A program made the translations under genes and the position numbers. The notes beneath the pieces were generated by a model that had not been told where the DNA came from, made no database searches, and worked only from the letters and a program-made list of their open reading frames with translations. From Streptomyces xanthophaeus (GTDB taxonomy: Bacteria; Actinomycetota; Actinomycetes; Streptomycetales; Streptomycetaceae): 64,000 nucleotides of DNA. The stretch covers positions 319,850-383,849 of the forward strand of contig NZ_JOFT01000014.1 of assembly GCF_000725805.1 (NCBI RefSeq). Reading direction: 5' to 3'. Numbering within the stretch: the first letter of the stretch is position 1; every line of letters starts with the position of its first letter. Of this stretch, positions 45,256 to 54,695 are shown piece by piece.

Positions 45256-46281
45256 GTGGCCTCCAACTTGCCTGCCCCTGAAGGCACCGAGATCCAGGAG
45301 CCGCCCACGGCCGGCGCCTGGGGCGAGTGGAATCCCACCGAGGATTCGGTCCGTCCGGTCCGCGGCAAGCACCGCGTGGCCAAGCAGCGCGGCGGACTGG
45401 CCCGCAGCTCCACCGTGCTCGGCGTCGGCGTCATCGCGGCGGTCGGAGCGGGCGGCATCGCCACTGCGCAGGACCGCCCCCAGGTCGCGATATCCATGCC
45501 CTCGCTGCCCGACCTCCCCGAGGTGCTCGGAGGCGACCCCTCCGGCGGCAAGGCGCAGCAGGCGGACGGCGAGGCGGCGCCCGCGCGGACCGGGATCATC
45601 CCGCAGCAGGCCGACCGGCGCGCCGACGCCGGGGAGGTGCTCCTGGGCCGCATCCTCCAGCAGGCCGAGTCCCAGCAGGGCGCCGCCGAGGCCCAGGCCC
45701 GGGCGGAGGCCGAGCAGAGCGCCCGGGAGGCCGCGGCCAAGGAGGCCAAGGACAAGCGCGAGGCCGCGGCCAAGGAGGCCGAGGAGGCCGCCGCGAAGGC
45801 CGAGGCCAAGGCCGCCCAGGAGGCCAAGGCGGCCCAGGACGCCGCCGATGCCAAGGCCGAGCAGGAGCGCCTCGCCAAACTCGCCGGCTCCTATGCGCTG
45901 CCCACCTCCGCCTACACCCTCACCTCGCACTACGGCGTCTCCGGCTCCATGTGGTCCTCCGGCCACCACACCGGCCTGGACTTCGCCGCCCCGACCGGCA
46001 CCCCGGTCAAGGCCGTGGGCTCCGGGAAGATCACCTCGGCCGGCTGGTCCGGCGCGTACGGCTACCGGATCGTGCTGGAGCTCGATGACGGTACCGAGGT
46101 CTGGTACTGCCACCTCTCCTCCATGTCGGTGACCTCCGGCCCGGTCGCCGCGGGCGACACCATCGGCCGCGTCGGCGCCACCGGCAACGTCACCGGCCCG
46201 CATCTCCACCTGGAAGTGCGCAAGGGCGGTTCGACGCTGGATCCGCTGGCGTGGCTGGAGTCCAAGGGTCTGAACGTCTAG
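45256..46281 (+). CDS. M23-family peptidoglycan endopeptidase
   Basis: 341 residues. One membrane or signal helix (STVLGVGVIAAVGAGGIATA, about 55-75) with a positively charged N-terminal arm, then a long Ala/Glu/Lys coiled coil (about 140-210) and a C-terminal LytM domain. Zinc ligands lie in SGHHTGLDFAAPTGTPV and GPHLHLEVRKGG. It should cut peptide cross-links in the wall. GTG 45256 is chosen by AGGAG 9 nt upstream. Its last 92 nt overlap the convergent PrsW gene. Confidence 0.92.
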   Translation: MASNLPAPEGTEIQEPPTAGAWGEWNPTEDSVRPVRGKHRVAKQRGGLARSSTVLGVGVIAAVGAGGIATAQDRPQVAISMPSLPDLPEVLGGDPSGGKAQQADGEAAPARTGIIPQQADRRADAGEVLLGRILQQAESQQGAAEAQARAEAEQSAREAAAKEAKDKREAAAKEAEEAAAKAEAKAAQEAKAAQDAADAKAEQERLAKLAGSYALPTSAYTLTSHYGVSGSMWSSGHHTGLDFAAPTGTPVKAVGSGKITSAGWSGAYGYRIVLELDDGTEVWYCHLSSMSVTSGPVAAGDTIGRVGATGNVTGPHLHLEVRKGGSTLDPLAWLESKGLNV

Positions 46282-47611
46282 ACGGCCCGGGGGCCGCAGC
46301 TCCGGGGGACGGCCGCCCGGGCCCCGCCCGCCAGGTGTGCGCGTGCCTCGGTGCCGGCAGGCCGGGCGGTGCGCCCGCGGGACCCCGCCCGGCGGCGTGC
46401 TCCAAGGGGTCGGACCACGGGGGCAGCAGCTCCTCCATGACCGCGGCCCGCGCCAGCGCGGGCGCCGCCGTGGCCCTGCTCGAACGCAGCCGGTGCAGCA
46501 ACTCCAGCTCCTGCCCCGCGAAATCGGGCTCCCGGGCCGGACCGCCCCGGCGCGCCCGGTGCCGGAGCAGCGCCAGCGTGGCCGCGTCCGCCGCGTACCG
46601 GCCGACGGTGCGGCCCGCGGCCCGGCCGCCGCTGCGCCGCGCCAGGGCCCGGGCCAGTGACCGGGCCGGCATCGACGCCAGGGCCGGGACCTCGGCCCGG
46701 GTGAACCAGCCCGCGGCCGCGTACACCGCGAGCTCCGCGGCGACGGCCCGCAGCCGGCCGCGCCGTATCCGTACGGCCGTGTACACGAGCAGCCCGAACA
46801 CCGGGACCATCACGGAGCCGTAGACCACGTAGAAGCCGTACTCCCCGAGCCGCGAGGAGCTGTTCCACAGCGCGTGCATGCCCATGGCCAGCGCCAGGCC
46901 CAGCAGGGGCAGGCCGATGCGGCGCGAGCGGCGCGCGCTGAGCGCGGCCGCCCCGAGGCCCAGCCCGGTGAGCACGGTGAACAGCGGGTGCGCGAAGGGG
47001 GACACCACGACCCGTACGAAGAAGGTCGCGGCCGTCACCGAGTCCAGGACGCCCGTCCCCTCGGCCAGGTCCTCGCCGAAGGCGTTGCCCAGGTAGAGGA
47101 TGTTCTCGGTGAAGGCGAAGCCGGTGGCGGTGAAACCGGCCAGCACGAATCCGTCGGCGGGGCCGGTGAAATGGCCTCTTCGGAAGGTGAACACCAGCAG
47201 CAGGGCAGCCGCCTTGGCGCTCTCCTCGACCACCGGCGCGATCGCCACCGAGCCGAGCTGGTCGGCGTTCGAGGGGTCGGCGGTGGCCGCGGCTATCCAC
47301 TCGGTGGCGAAGCTGTTGGCCAGTATGGCGATCAGCGCCGCGGTGCAGGCCCCCCAGCCGAAGCAGAAGAGCAGCTGGGGCCAGGGCGAGGGAACGGCCC
47401 GGCCCAGCCACCGGAAGGCCGCCATGAGGAGCGGCACCGGCAGCAGGGCCAGACCGAGGCCGACGAAGAAGCCGGGGGTGCCGGTCTGTTCCCGTACGAG
47501 CTCGAGGATCCACAGGCCCGAGACGGCCAGCACGGCGAGCAGGACGACGGGCACGCGCGCGCGGACCGTGCCCGACGGACGTGCGAGCACACCAAGGAGC
47601 GCTCGGAACAC
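46190..47611 (-). CDS. PrsW-family intramembrane metalloprotease
   Basis: 473 residues with about eight membrane helices. Family motifs: IAPVVEESAKAAALLLVFTF, FTATGFAFTENILYLGNAFG and VVSPFAHPLFTVLTGLGLG (the metal ligands Glu-Glu, Glu and His), then GMHALWNSSS. PrsW proteases cut anti-sigma factors at the membrane in other bacteria. The C-terminal roughly 180 residues are hydrophilic and Ala/Arg/Pro-rich. The final 30 or so codons lie antisense to the M23 gene, so the tail may be a recent stop-loss extension. Start GTG 47611. Confidence 0.88.
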   Translation of the reverse strand: MFRALLGVLARPSGTVRARVPVVLLAVLAVSGLWILELVREQTGTPGFFVGLGLALLPVPLLMAAFRWLGRAVPSPWPQLLFCFGWGACTAALIAILANSFATEWIAAATADPSNADQLGSVAIAPVVEESAKAAALLLVFTFRRGHFTGPADGFVLAGFTATGFAFTENILYLGNAFGEDLAEGTGVLDSVTAATFFVRVVVSPFAHPLFTVLTGLGLGAAALSARRSRRIGLPLLGLALAMGMHALWNSSSRLGEYGFYVVYGSVMVPVFGLLVYTAVRIRRGRLRAVAAELAVYAAAGWFTRAEVPALASMPARSLARALARRSGGRAAGRTVGRYAADAATLALLRHRARRGGPAREPDFAGQELELLHRLRSSRATAAPALARAAVMEELLPPWSDPLEHAAGRGPAGAPPGLPAPRHAHTWRAGPGRPSPGAAAPGPSRRSDPWTPATPADPASNRPCALPGGDAGR

Positions 47612-47654
47612 GTCATGACCCTACCGAGCGGCTCTGACACGCGCGGTGACGTTG

Positions 47655-48467
47655 TCAGTTCTGTACGCGACGGAAGAGCAAGTCGTGTACGACGTGGCCC
47701 TTGTCGAGTCCCTGACCCTCGAAGCGGGTCAGCGGCCGGAAGTCGGGACGCGGCGCGTACCCGCCGTCGGGCTGTGTGTTCTCGAAGTCCGGGTGCGCGG
47801 TGAGCACTTCGAGCATCTGCTCGGCGTACGGCTCCCAGTCGGTCGCGCAGTGCAGCACGGCTCCGGGCGCCAGCCGGGTGGCGGCCAGGGTGAGGAACTC
47901 GGGCTGGATCAGGCGGCGCTTGTGGTGGCGGGCCTTGGGCCAGGGGTCCGGGAAGTACACGCGGATCCCGGCCAGCGAGTCCGGCGGCAGCATCTCGCGC
48001 AGCAGGATGATGGCGTCACCGTTGGCCACGCGGACGTTGGTCATCCCGCCGCGCTCGGCGAGGGCGAGCAGGTTGCCCTGGCCGGGGGTGTGCACGTCGG
48101 CGGCGAGGATGCCCGTGTCCGGGTCGGCGGCGGCCATCTGGGCGGTGGCCTCGCCCATGCCGAAGCCGATCTCCAGGACGACGGGGAGGCCGTCGAAGAG
48201 CGCCTTGAGGTCGATGACCTCGTGGCCGTCGATGTCCAGGCCCCAGGTGCCCCACAGGCGCTTCAGGGCCTCGCCCTGGCCGGTGGTGACCCGGCTGCGC
48301 CGGGGCTGGAAGCTCCGGATCCGCCGCTCGTGGTGCGACCCGGCCGGGTCGGGCGAGGGCCCGTCGGGGAACCGGGGCTCGGTGCGCCACTTGGGCGGCA
48401 CGTACGAATGCGCCTCCGGCGCGGCATCCGGGAGGCTGGGCGGCTGGGGGTTTCGGGACTCAGACAC
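47655..48467 (-). CDS. trmB: tRNA (guanine-46-N7)-methyltransferase
   Basis: 270 residues. SAM-binding motif VVLEIGFGMGEATAQMAAAD, VRVANGDAIILLREMLPP, and the hallmark YFPDPWPKARHHKRRLIQPE. It methylates G46 in the variable loop of many tRNAs. The first 50 or so residues are a Pro-rich extension typical of actinobacterial TrmB. Start GTG 48467. It lies 43 nt behind prsW on the opposite side from lhgO; the three share a strand. Confidence 0.94.
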   Translation of the reverse strand: MSESRNPQPPSLPDAAPEAHSYVPPKWRTEPRFPDGPSPDPAGSHHERRIRSFQPRRSRVTTGQGEALKRLWGTWGLDIDGHEVIDLKALFDGLPVVLEIGFGMGEATAQMAAADPDTGILAADVHTPGQGNLLALAERGGMTNVRVANGDAIILLREMLPPDSLAGIRVYFPDPWPKARHHKRRLIQPEFLTLAATRLAPGAVLHCATDWEPYAEQMLEVLTAHPDFENTQPDGGYAPRPDFRPLTRFEGQGLDKGHVVHDLLFRRVQN

Positions 48468-48582
48468 AATGCCCAGATTCTACGACGGGGGGTCCGGCGC
48501 GGCCGCCCGTGCCGCGGTGCCGGTTCCGCCCGTGCCGTCGTGGTGCCTGTTCCGCCCGTGCCGTCGTGCCGCGGCGGCTCGG

Positions 48583-49773
48583 TCAGGCCGAGCCGAGGGT
48601 GCGCAGGGCCCGGGCGGCGATCTCGCGCCCGATGGGGAGCGAGGCCGTGGCCGCCGGGGACGGCGCGTTCAGGACGTGGACCGTGCGCGGGGCCTCCCGG
48701 ATCAGGAAGTCGTCCACCAGGGTGCCGTCCCGCAGCACGGCCTGGGCCCGGACCCCGGCCGCGGCGGGACGCAGGTCCGCCGCCGTGACGGCCGGCAGGA
48801 GGCGGCGCACGGCCTGGGTGAAGGCCTGCTTCGACAGGGAGCGGTGGATCTCGCCCGCCCCGTACCGCCAGTGCCGCGCGGCCATCCGCCAGGAGCCCGG
48901 CCAGGCCAGCTCGGAGCCGATGTCGCGCGGGCGCACCGTGGACCAGCCGTACCCCTCGCGGGCCAGGGCGGGCACGGCGTTGGGGCCCACGTGGACCCCG
49001 CCGCCGATGCCCCGGGTCAGGTGCACCCCGAGGAAGGGGAACGCGGGGTCGGGCACCGGGTAGACCAGCCCGCGCACCAGCTCGGGCCGGGCCAGGTCGT
49101 AGTACTCGCCGCGGAAGGGGATGATCCGCATGCCCGGGTCGTCACCGGCCAGCCGGGCGATGCGGTCGCACTGCAGGCCCGCGCAGTTCACCAGCACCCG
49201 GGCCCGGACGACCAGGCCGGACGTGGTGCGCACGGCCACCGCGTCGGGGCGCCGCGAGATCAGGTCCACCGCGCCGCCGTAGACGATCTCCGCGCCCGAG
49301 GACTCCGCCAGCTGGGCGCTGACCCGGCCGTAGTCCACGATCCCGGTGGTGCCGACGTGGATGGCGGCCAGGCCGCGCACCTGCGGCTCGTACGCGGCGA
49401 TCTGGGCCGGGCCCAGCTCGCTCACCGGGATGCCGTTCTCCCGTCCGCGCTGGACCAGGGCGTGCAGCCGCGGCAGCTCCTCGCGCTCCGTGGCGACGAT
49501 CAGCTTGCCCGTCACCTCGTGCGCGATCCCGTGCTCCGCGCAGAACTTCACCATCTCCGCCGCGCCGCGCACCGCGAACCGCGCCTTCAGCGATCCGGGG
49601 CGGTAGTAGATCCCGCTGTGGATCACCCCGCTGTTGCGGCCCGTCTGGTGCCGGGCCGGGCCGGCCTCCTTCTCCAGGACGACCACCCGCGTGCCCGGGG
49701 CGAGGCGCGACAGGGCATGCGCCGTCGACAGACCGACGATCCCGCCGCCGATCACCAGTACGTCGCAGTCCAC
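48583..49773 (-). CDS. lhgO: L-2-hydroxyglutarate oxidase
   Basis: 396 residues from the GTG chosen. FAD-binding VLVIGGGIVGLSTAHALSRL at the N-terminus, then HQTGRNSGVIHSGIYYRPGS, GLQCDRIARLAGDDP and FPFLGVHLTRGI, all typical of LhgO/YgaF. It oxidises L-2-hydroxyglutarate to 2-oxoglutarate and passes electrons to the quinone pool. The frame stays open to ATG 49866, but those 31 residues are Gly/Val/Arg repeats and look untranslated; TTG 49836 has GGAGG 7 nt upstream and is a further option. Confidence 0.9.
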   Translation of the reverse strand: MDCDVLVIGGGIVGLSTAHALSRLAPGTRVVVLEKEAGPARHQTGRNSGVIHSGIYYRPGSLKARFAVRGAAEMVKFCAEHGIAHEVTGKLIVATEREELPRLHALVQRGRENGIPVSELGPAQIAAYEPQVRGLAAIHVGTTGIVDYGRVSAQLAESSGAEIVYGGAVDLISRRPDAVAVRTTSGLVVRARVLVNCAGLQCDRIARLAGDDPGMRIIPFRGEYYDLARPELVRGLVYPVPDPAFPFLGVHLTRGIGGGVHVGPNAVPALAREGYGWSTVRPRDIGSELAWPGSWRMAARHWRYGAGEIHRSLSKQAFTQAVRRLLPAVTAADLRPAAAGVRAQAVLRDGTLVDDFLIREAPRTVHVLNAPSPAATASLPIGREIAARALRTLGSA

Positions 49774-49905
49774 GGCGCCCGCGCCGATGCCGCCCACACG
49801 TCCCACGCCGCCCAGCCTGCCCCTGCCGCCGCCCAAGCCGACACCTCCCACCCCTGCATACTGCACCCCGGCACCGACAAAGCGGCCATGCGGGGCCGTC
49901 CGCCG

Positions 49906-51582
49906 CTACGCGGGTGCCACCAGCAGCGGCCTGGCCCGCTCGCGCAGCTCCGCGACGCGCGGCTCGTCCCCGTACGGCTCCAGCCGGTGCAGCAGGTCCC
50001 GTACGTACTCCGTCGTGCGCGCCGAGGAGATCCGGCCCGCCACCTCCACCGCCCGGGTGCCCGCCGCGCACGCCGCGTCCAGGTTGCCCGACTCCAGCTC
50101 CGCGACCGCGCTCACCACCAGGCGCAGCCCGTGCGAGCGCACGTACTCCTCGGTGGGGCGGGACAGGGCCTGCTCGGTGAAGCGCCGCACCTGCCGGGGG
50201 AGTTTGAGGTCCCGGTAGCATTCCGCCGCATCCGCCGCGAAACGGTCGTACGAGTAGAAACCCAGCCAGGTCGGATCCGGATCGCCTTCGCGCGCCCGCT
50301 CCAGCCACCCCTCCGCCGCCCGCAGCGCCGCCCCGGCGGCCACCGAGTCGCCCGCCTTCGCGTGCGCCCGCGCCTCGACCAGCCGGAAGAAGCTCATGGT
50401 GCGGGCGGTGGCCAGGCCCCGGTTGCGTTCGACGGCCGCCTGCGCGAGATCCACCCCCTCGTCGGGGAAGTCCCGGTAGGTCGCCTGGAGGGACATCGAG
50501 GCCAGCACGTACCCGCCGAGCGGTACGTCGGCGGCGGCGCGGGCCAGGCGCAGCGCCTGGATGTAGTACCGCTGGGCGGCTTCCTGCTGGCCGGTGTCGA
50601 AGGCCATCCACCCGGCCAGCCGGGTCAGTTCGGCGGTCGCGCCGAACAGCGCACGGCCCACCTCGTCCGTGTAGCAGCCGAGGAGCAGCGGCGCCGCATC
50701 CACCCGCAGGCACTCCGGCACCATCGACGAACGCCAGTCACCGCCGCCGTACTTGGAGTCCCAGCGGCGCGCGTCCTCCGCGGCCTCGCGCAGCTTCGTC
50801 ACATCGCTGTGGCCCACCCGCTGGCCGTGGTCGCGCGGCGTTTCGGGAGCGGGCGGCGCGGGCACAACGGTGGACGGCGGAGCCGTCAGGCCGCCCGCCG
50901 ATCCGGTTGCCGGTCCTGCTGTACGGCCCTGCGGGGAGGCCGGGGGCCCCTGGCCCGGAGCCGTCGCCTCGCGCGCCGGCATGTCAGCCGCCGGCCCGTC
51001 GGCGGCCGGAACGGTCTGGGCCGGTGTCGTAGGGGCGGCCGCCGCCTGATTCGAGGGAGGCCGAGCCGCTGCGCCCTGGCCCGGGCCGCCCTGCGCGGGG
51101 CCCGCCGGTTCCCGCGCCACGGAGCCGTCCGCGGGAGATATCAGCCACCGCGAAGCGGGCGTCGCGTACGCCGACACGGAGAAGGAACCCGCGAGCGACT
51201 GCCAGATCCCGCCACCGCCACGGCGGCCGGCGAGGTCGAGCCGGTAGAGGTCGGTGGCCGAACGCACCGCCGCCCCCACGTCCCGCGGGAAGGCCAGCCC
51301 GACCTCGGGGGCCGGATCCGCGTCCGCCAGGCCGATCTCGTGCAGCGGCACCGGCCGCCCCAGCTTCGCCCCGATCGCGGCCGCGATCAGATGAGGGGCC
51401 GCGCCCTGCGGCACCATCCCCTTCGACACCCAACGGGCCACGGAAGTCTTGTCGTAGCGCAGCGTCAGACCGCGCTGCGCGCCGAGGTCGTTGACCCGAC
51501 GGGCCAGTCCTGCGTTGCTGATGCCCGCGAGGGCGAGGACGGCGCCGAGCTTCTCATTGGGCTCGCGGAGCTCCCTGGACAT
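49906..51582 (-). CDS. HTH-TPR-like transcriptional regulator
   Basis: 558 residues. The N-terminal segment [20 protein letters not shown] and [18 protein letters not shown] looks like a divergent helix-turn-helix. A Pro/Ala-rich linker follows (about 150-260), then a helical tetratricopeptide-like region ([40 protein letters not shown]). This build recalls NsdA/NsdB-type streptomycete regulators, which repress antibiotic production and development, but identity is not claimed. Start ATG 51582. It is divergent, across 630 nt, from an asparagine-synthetase-like gene. Confidence 0.78.
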   Translation of the reverse strand: MSRELREPNEKLGAVLALAGISNAGLARRVNDLGAQRGLTLRYDKTSVARWVSKGMVPQGAAPHLIAAAIGAKLGRPVPLHEIGLADADPAPEVGLAFPRDVGAAVRSATDLYRLDLAGRRGGGGIWQSLAGSFSVSAYATPASRWLISPADGSVAREPAGPAQGGPGQGAAARPPSNQAAAAPTTPAQTVPAADGPAADMPAREATAPGQGPPASPQGRTAGPATGSAGGLTAPPSTVVPAPPAPETPRDHGQRVGHSDVTKLREAAEDARRWDSKYGGGDWRSSMVPECLRVDAAPLLLGCYTDEVGRALFGATAELTRLAGWMAFDTGQQEAAQRYYIQALRLARAAADVPLGGYVLASMSLQATYRDFPDEGVDLAQAAVERNRGLATARTMSFFRLVEARAHAKAGDSVAAGAALRAAEGWLERAREGDPDPTWLGFYSYDRFAADAAECYRDLKLPRQVRRFTEQALSRPTEEYVRSHGLRLVVSAVAELESGNLDAACAAGTRAVEVAGRISSARTTEYVRDLLHRLEPYGDEPRVAELRERARPLLVAPA

Positions 51583-52212
51583 GCGCCACCCCTCGTCACA
51601 CGCGGAACGCAGACGCCGCCGGGGCATAGGCGCCCGGCATTTCGTAAACCCAGCGTAGTTCCCCGCCTCCCAAGCGTTAAGGCCCCGACTTCCGTATGGC
51701 GGGATTGTTGTCCGTTTGCACAGTCCGGCCCGGGCCCGCCTCCGGGGCGCACGTGTCATCGCGTGCTCCGGCCGTGTGGCCGTGCGCCCGCCCGTGCGCT
51801 CTGGCCGGTCGCGGGGCCCGGCGATTCGATGTGCGGTGCGTGGGTCGGCCCGCTGCGCGGATCGGGTGGGCCGGGGGATGCCGCTGCCTCAATCCCCGCG
51901 GGTGGCGGAACGGTCCGGGGGGCGCATCCCGCCTCCCGGACCGCGCACGCCCACGGACGGCCGGCGGCCCGCACCGCCGCCCGGCACGGCCGAAGAATGG
52001 CCGAAAGCGACCTATGGGACGGTGGGAACGGAACGCCAAATACTGTGTGGCCGCAGCGTGTTCGTTTGCATGTGCGCCCCCCTTAACGCCTCTCGTACGC
52101 CTGTCCCGTGGCAGCATGGTCCCGAGCCACCCGGGGTCCCGCCGGCCGCGCCCTCAGCGCCGTCCGTGCTGCCCGTGCCCCGGTCATGTGCCCACAGGCT
52201 GGGGAGGCGGCG
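51583..52212. promoter_or_regulatory. Long divergent control region
   Basis: About 630 nt between the HTH-TPR gene and the asparagine-synthetase-like gene, with no coding signal I trust. ACGCCAAATACTGTGTGG (about 52033) is a possible -10 area toward the right gene, and GGGATTGTTGTCCGTTTGC (about 51703) lies on the left. The length suggests several regulators, or an undetected small RNA. Confidence 0.4.
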
Positions 52213-54408
52213 GTGCGCTGGTTGGTGGGTTGGAGCAGTATCGCCGCGAGCTTCGGCACGGCCGGCCGGATCTCCGGCCAAGGCCCTGGCCAGGGCTTCG
52301 GCCCCGGCGGACACGGGGACCCCGGCGGACCCCTGCGCGGCGGCATCGCCGACGCGGCCCACCCGGACGACCCCGGCGGCGCGGACGCCGAACGCACCGT
52401 CCACCCCGTAGGCGCCCAGCTGCTCTGGGGCGACCCCGACCCGCTCTGGGCCGTCGGTGACTGGCGGCCCGACGAGATCCGCACCCTCACTGCCGACCCG
52501 GCCGACCCCTTCACCCGGCTCGCCGTCCTCGGCTGCTGCGGCGCCACCGACGCCGAACTGCGCCGCGCCCTCTACGCCGCCCGCGGCGGCGCCCTGCGCC
52601 ACCTCACCCAGTGGTCCGGCAGCTACACCGCCGTCGTCCAGGCCGGCCGCCGGATCACCGTCGTCGGCGACCTCGCGGGCGCCCGGCCCGTCTTCTACAC
52701 CCCCTGGGCCAGCGGCACCGCCTACGCCACCGCCGCCCTCCCGCTCGCCGACCTCATCGAGGCGCAGCTCGACATCGGCCACCTCGCCGCCCTGCTGGCC
52801 TGCCCCGACAGCCCCGAGGCACTGGGCGACGGCACACCGTACGCCGGGGTCCGCAGGATCCCGCCCGGGCACGCACTGATCCTGCGCGAGGGCTCCCGCG
52901 AGATCACCGGGTACGAGCCGGTGGCCTCACTCGCGGTGGCCGCGCCCGAAGCGGACGCCGACCGGGCGGTGGAGGGCGTGCGCGAAGCACTCGTCGACGC
53001 GGTGCGCGCCCGGCTCACGGCGCCGCGGCATGCTCCCGACCCGGTGGCGCCGTACGATCCCGGCCCCGTCCCCGGAATGGGCCCCGCCGACCGGCGCGCG
53101 GCCCGCGGCGCCCCGGCCCCCGGAGTCGGCGCCGACCTCTCCGGAGGCAGCGCCTCCGCGACCCTGGCACTGCTCGCCGCCGGACTGCCCGGAGCCCCCG
53201 GCACCCTGCTGAGCCCCGCCGGAGCCCGGCTGCTGGCGGTCACCTTCAACGACCTGGCCACCCCGCAGGGCCGCGAGGCCGAACTGGAACGGGCCCGCGC
53301 CATCGCGGCCGACCCGCGACTGCACCACGTCGTGGTGGCCGCGGCCGAGGAAGCCCTCCCGTACGCCGACCTCGACGGCCCCCTCACCGACGAACCCGGC
53401 CCCTCCCTGGTCTCCGCCGCCCGCGAGCGGCGCCGCCTGGCGGCCGGATCCGCCGACCACTTCACCGGCCACGGCGCCCGGCAGGTCCTCGACGCGCACC
53501 CGGCCCGCCTGGCCGACCTCCTCCTCGACCGCCGCCGGCGCCACCTGCTGCGCCCGGTCGCGGCCCTGGCCCGGTCGGCCTCGGCGTCCGGGGAGTCCCT
53601 GCTGGTCCCGCTCACCGTCTACTCCGCCGCCCGCCGCCTCGCCCGTACGACGTACCGCGCGGGCATGGAGGCGGCTGCGGCCCGGCTGCGCGAAGGGGGC
53701 GTCACCGCAGGGTCCTTCGGCCCGGTGGACGCCTCCCTGGCCGCCCTGACCTGGTCGCGGCCGGGTCCGGCGGCGGGCTGGCTGACGGGGGAGGCACTGG
53801 CGGAAGTATCGATCCGCCTGACCGCCGCCGCGGGGCGGCCGCCGCTGTCGCTGCGGCCCGGGGAGGCCCGCGCCCGCTCGGTCCTCGCCCGGCACGCCGC
53901 CGACCACCGGGTCTTCGAACAGGCCGTGGAGGTCCGCAGCCAGCGCCTGCACGCCCCGTTCCTGGACAACCAGGTCGTACGGGCCGCCCGCGCCCTCCCC
54001 GAATCCCTGCGGGTACAGCCCGGGGCCCGGGCGGCGATCCTGCGCAGCGTCCTGTCCTCGGCCGGGGTACGGGAGCTCCCGCCGGGCTGGGGCGCCACCG
54101 CCAACACCCCGAACGAGACCGCGACCCGGCTGGGGCTGCGCTCCGCCCTGACCGAGCTGCTGGCGCTGTTCGCCTCCCCGCTGCTCGCGGACGCAGGCCT
54201 GATCGATGCCCGCGTCGTCCAACAGGCCCTGCTCGACGCCGCGGACGGCCGCCCGGTCCCGCTCGACGGTCTCGCGGAACTCGTCTCGATGGAACTGTGG
54301 CTGGGCCGCCTGCTCGCCCGCCGCGGCACCTGCTGGACGGGCACCACGAACGCCCGCCGCCGAGCCGTCCCCACAGGCGTCCCCACCCCCCGCCCAGCCC
54401 TGTCCTGA
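52213..54408 (+). CDS. Asparagine-synthetase-like protein without glutaminase Cys
   Basis: 731 residues. The N-terminal half resembles the Ntn glutaminase domain of AsnB (LTQWSGSYTAVVQAGRRITV, then RPVFYTPWASGTAYATAALP and GVRRIPPGHALIL). The mature N-terminus has no catalytic Cys2 (it reads V-R-W-L-V-G-W), and a Gly/Pro-rich insert follows. The C-terminal ATP-pyrophosphatase domain has the P-loop GADLSGGSASATLALLAAGL. Lasso-peptide cyclases and beta-lactam synthetases share this build. No precursor peptide or protease gene is beside it. GTG 52213 has GGGGAGG 5 nt upstream. Function unknown. Confidence 0.8.
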   Translation: MRWLVGWSSIAASFGTAGRISGQGPGQGFGPGGHGDPGGPLRGGIADAAHPDDPGGADAERTVHPVGAQLLWGDPDPLWAVGDWRPDEIRTLTADPADPFTRLAVLGCCGATDAELRRALYAARGGALRHLTQWSGSYTAVVQAGRRITVVGDLAGARPVFYTPWASGTAYATAALPLADLIEAQLDIGHLAALLACPDSPEALGDGTPYAGVRRIPPGHALILREGSREITGYEPVASLAVAAPEADADRAVEGVREALVDAVRARLTAPRHAPDPVAPYDPGPVPGMGPADRRAARGAPAPGVGADLSGGSASATLALLAAGLPGAPGTLLSPAGARLLAVTFNDLATPQGREAELERARAIAADPRLHHVVVAAAEEALPYADLDGPLTDEPGPSLVSAARERRRLAAGSADHFTGHGARQVLDAHPARLADLLLDRRRRHLLRPVAALARSASASGESLLVPLTVYSAARRLARTTYRAGMEAAAARLREGGVTAGSFGPVDASLAALTWSRPGPAAGWLTGEALAEVSIRLTAAAGRPPLSLRPGEARARSVLARHAADHRVFEQAVEVRSQRLHAPFLDNQVVRAARALPESLRVQPGARAAILRSVLSSAGVRELPPGWGATANTPNETATRLGLRSALTELLALFASPLLADAGLIDARVVQQALLDAADGRPVPLDGLAELVSMELWLGRLLARRGTCWTGTTNARRRAVPTGVPTPRPALS

Positions 54409-54695
54409 CCCGGGCCGCAACTCCGGGCCGCGTCCCCTGACTCCGGGCCGCGTGCTCCGACTCCGGGCCGCGGGCTCCGCGTCTCTTCTTCGGGCCCGCC
54501 CGCCCAGCCATGTCCCGACCCCTTGGGCCCTGGGGCCCCATGCCTCCGGTCCTGCCGGAGCACCAGCCCGCCGTCACCGCGCCTGCGCAGAGCGCGCATG
54601 GCCGCCCTGGCCGAGACCGCCGGACGGCTCTCCGCCGCGTTCCTGCTCGGGGGCGGCCGGGGCAGATCTCACCCCGGCAGGCCCGGCCGCGCCGC

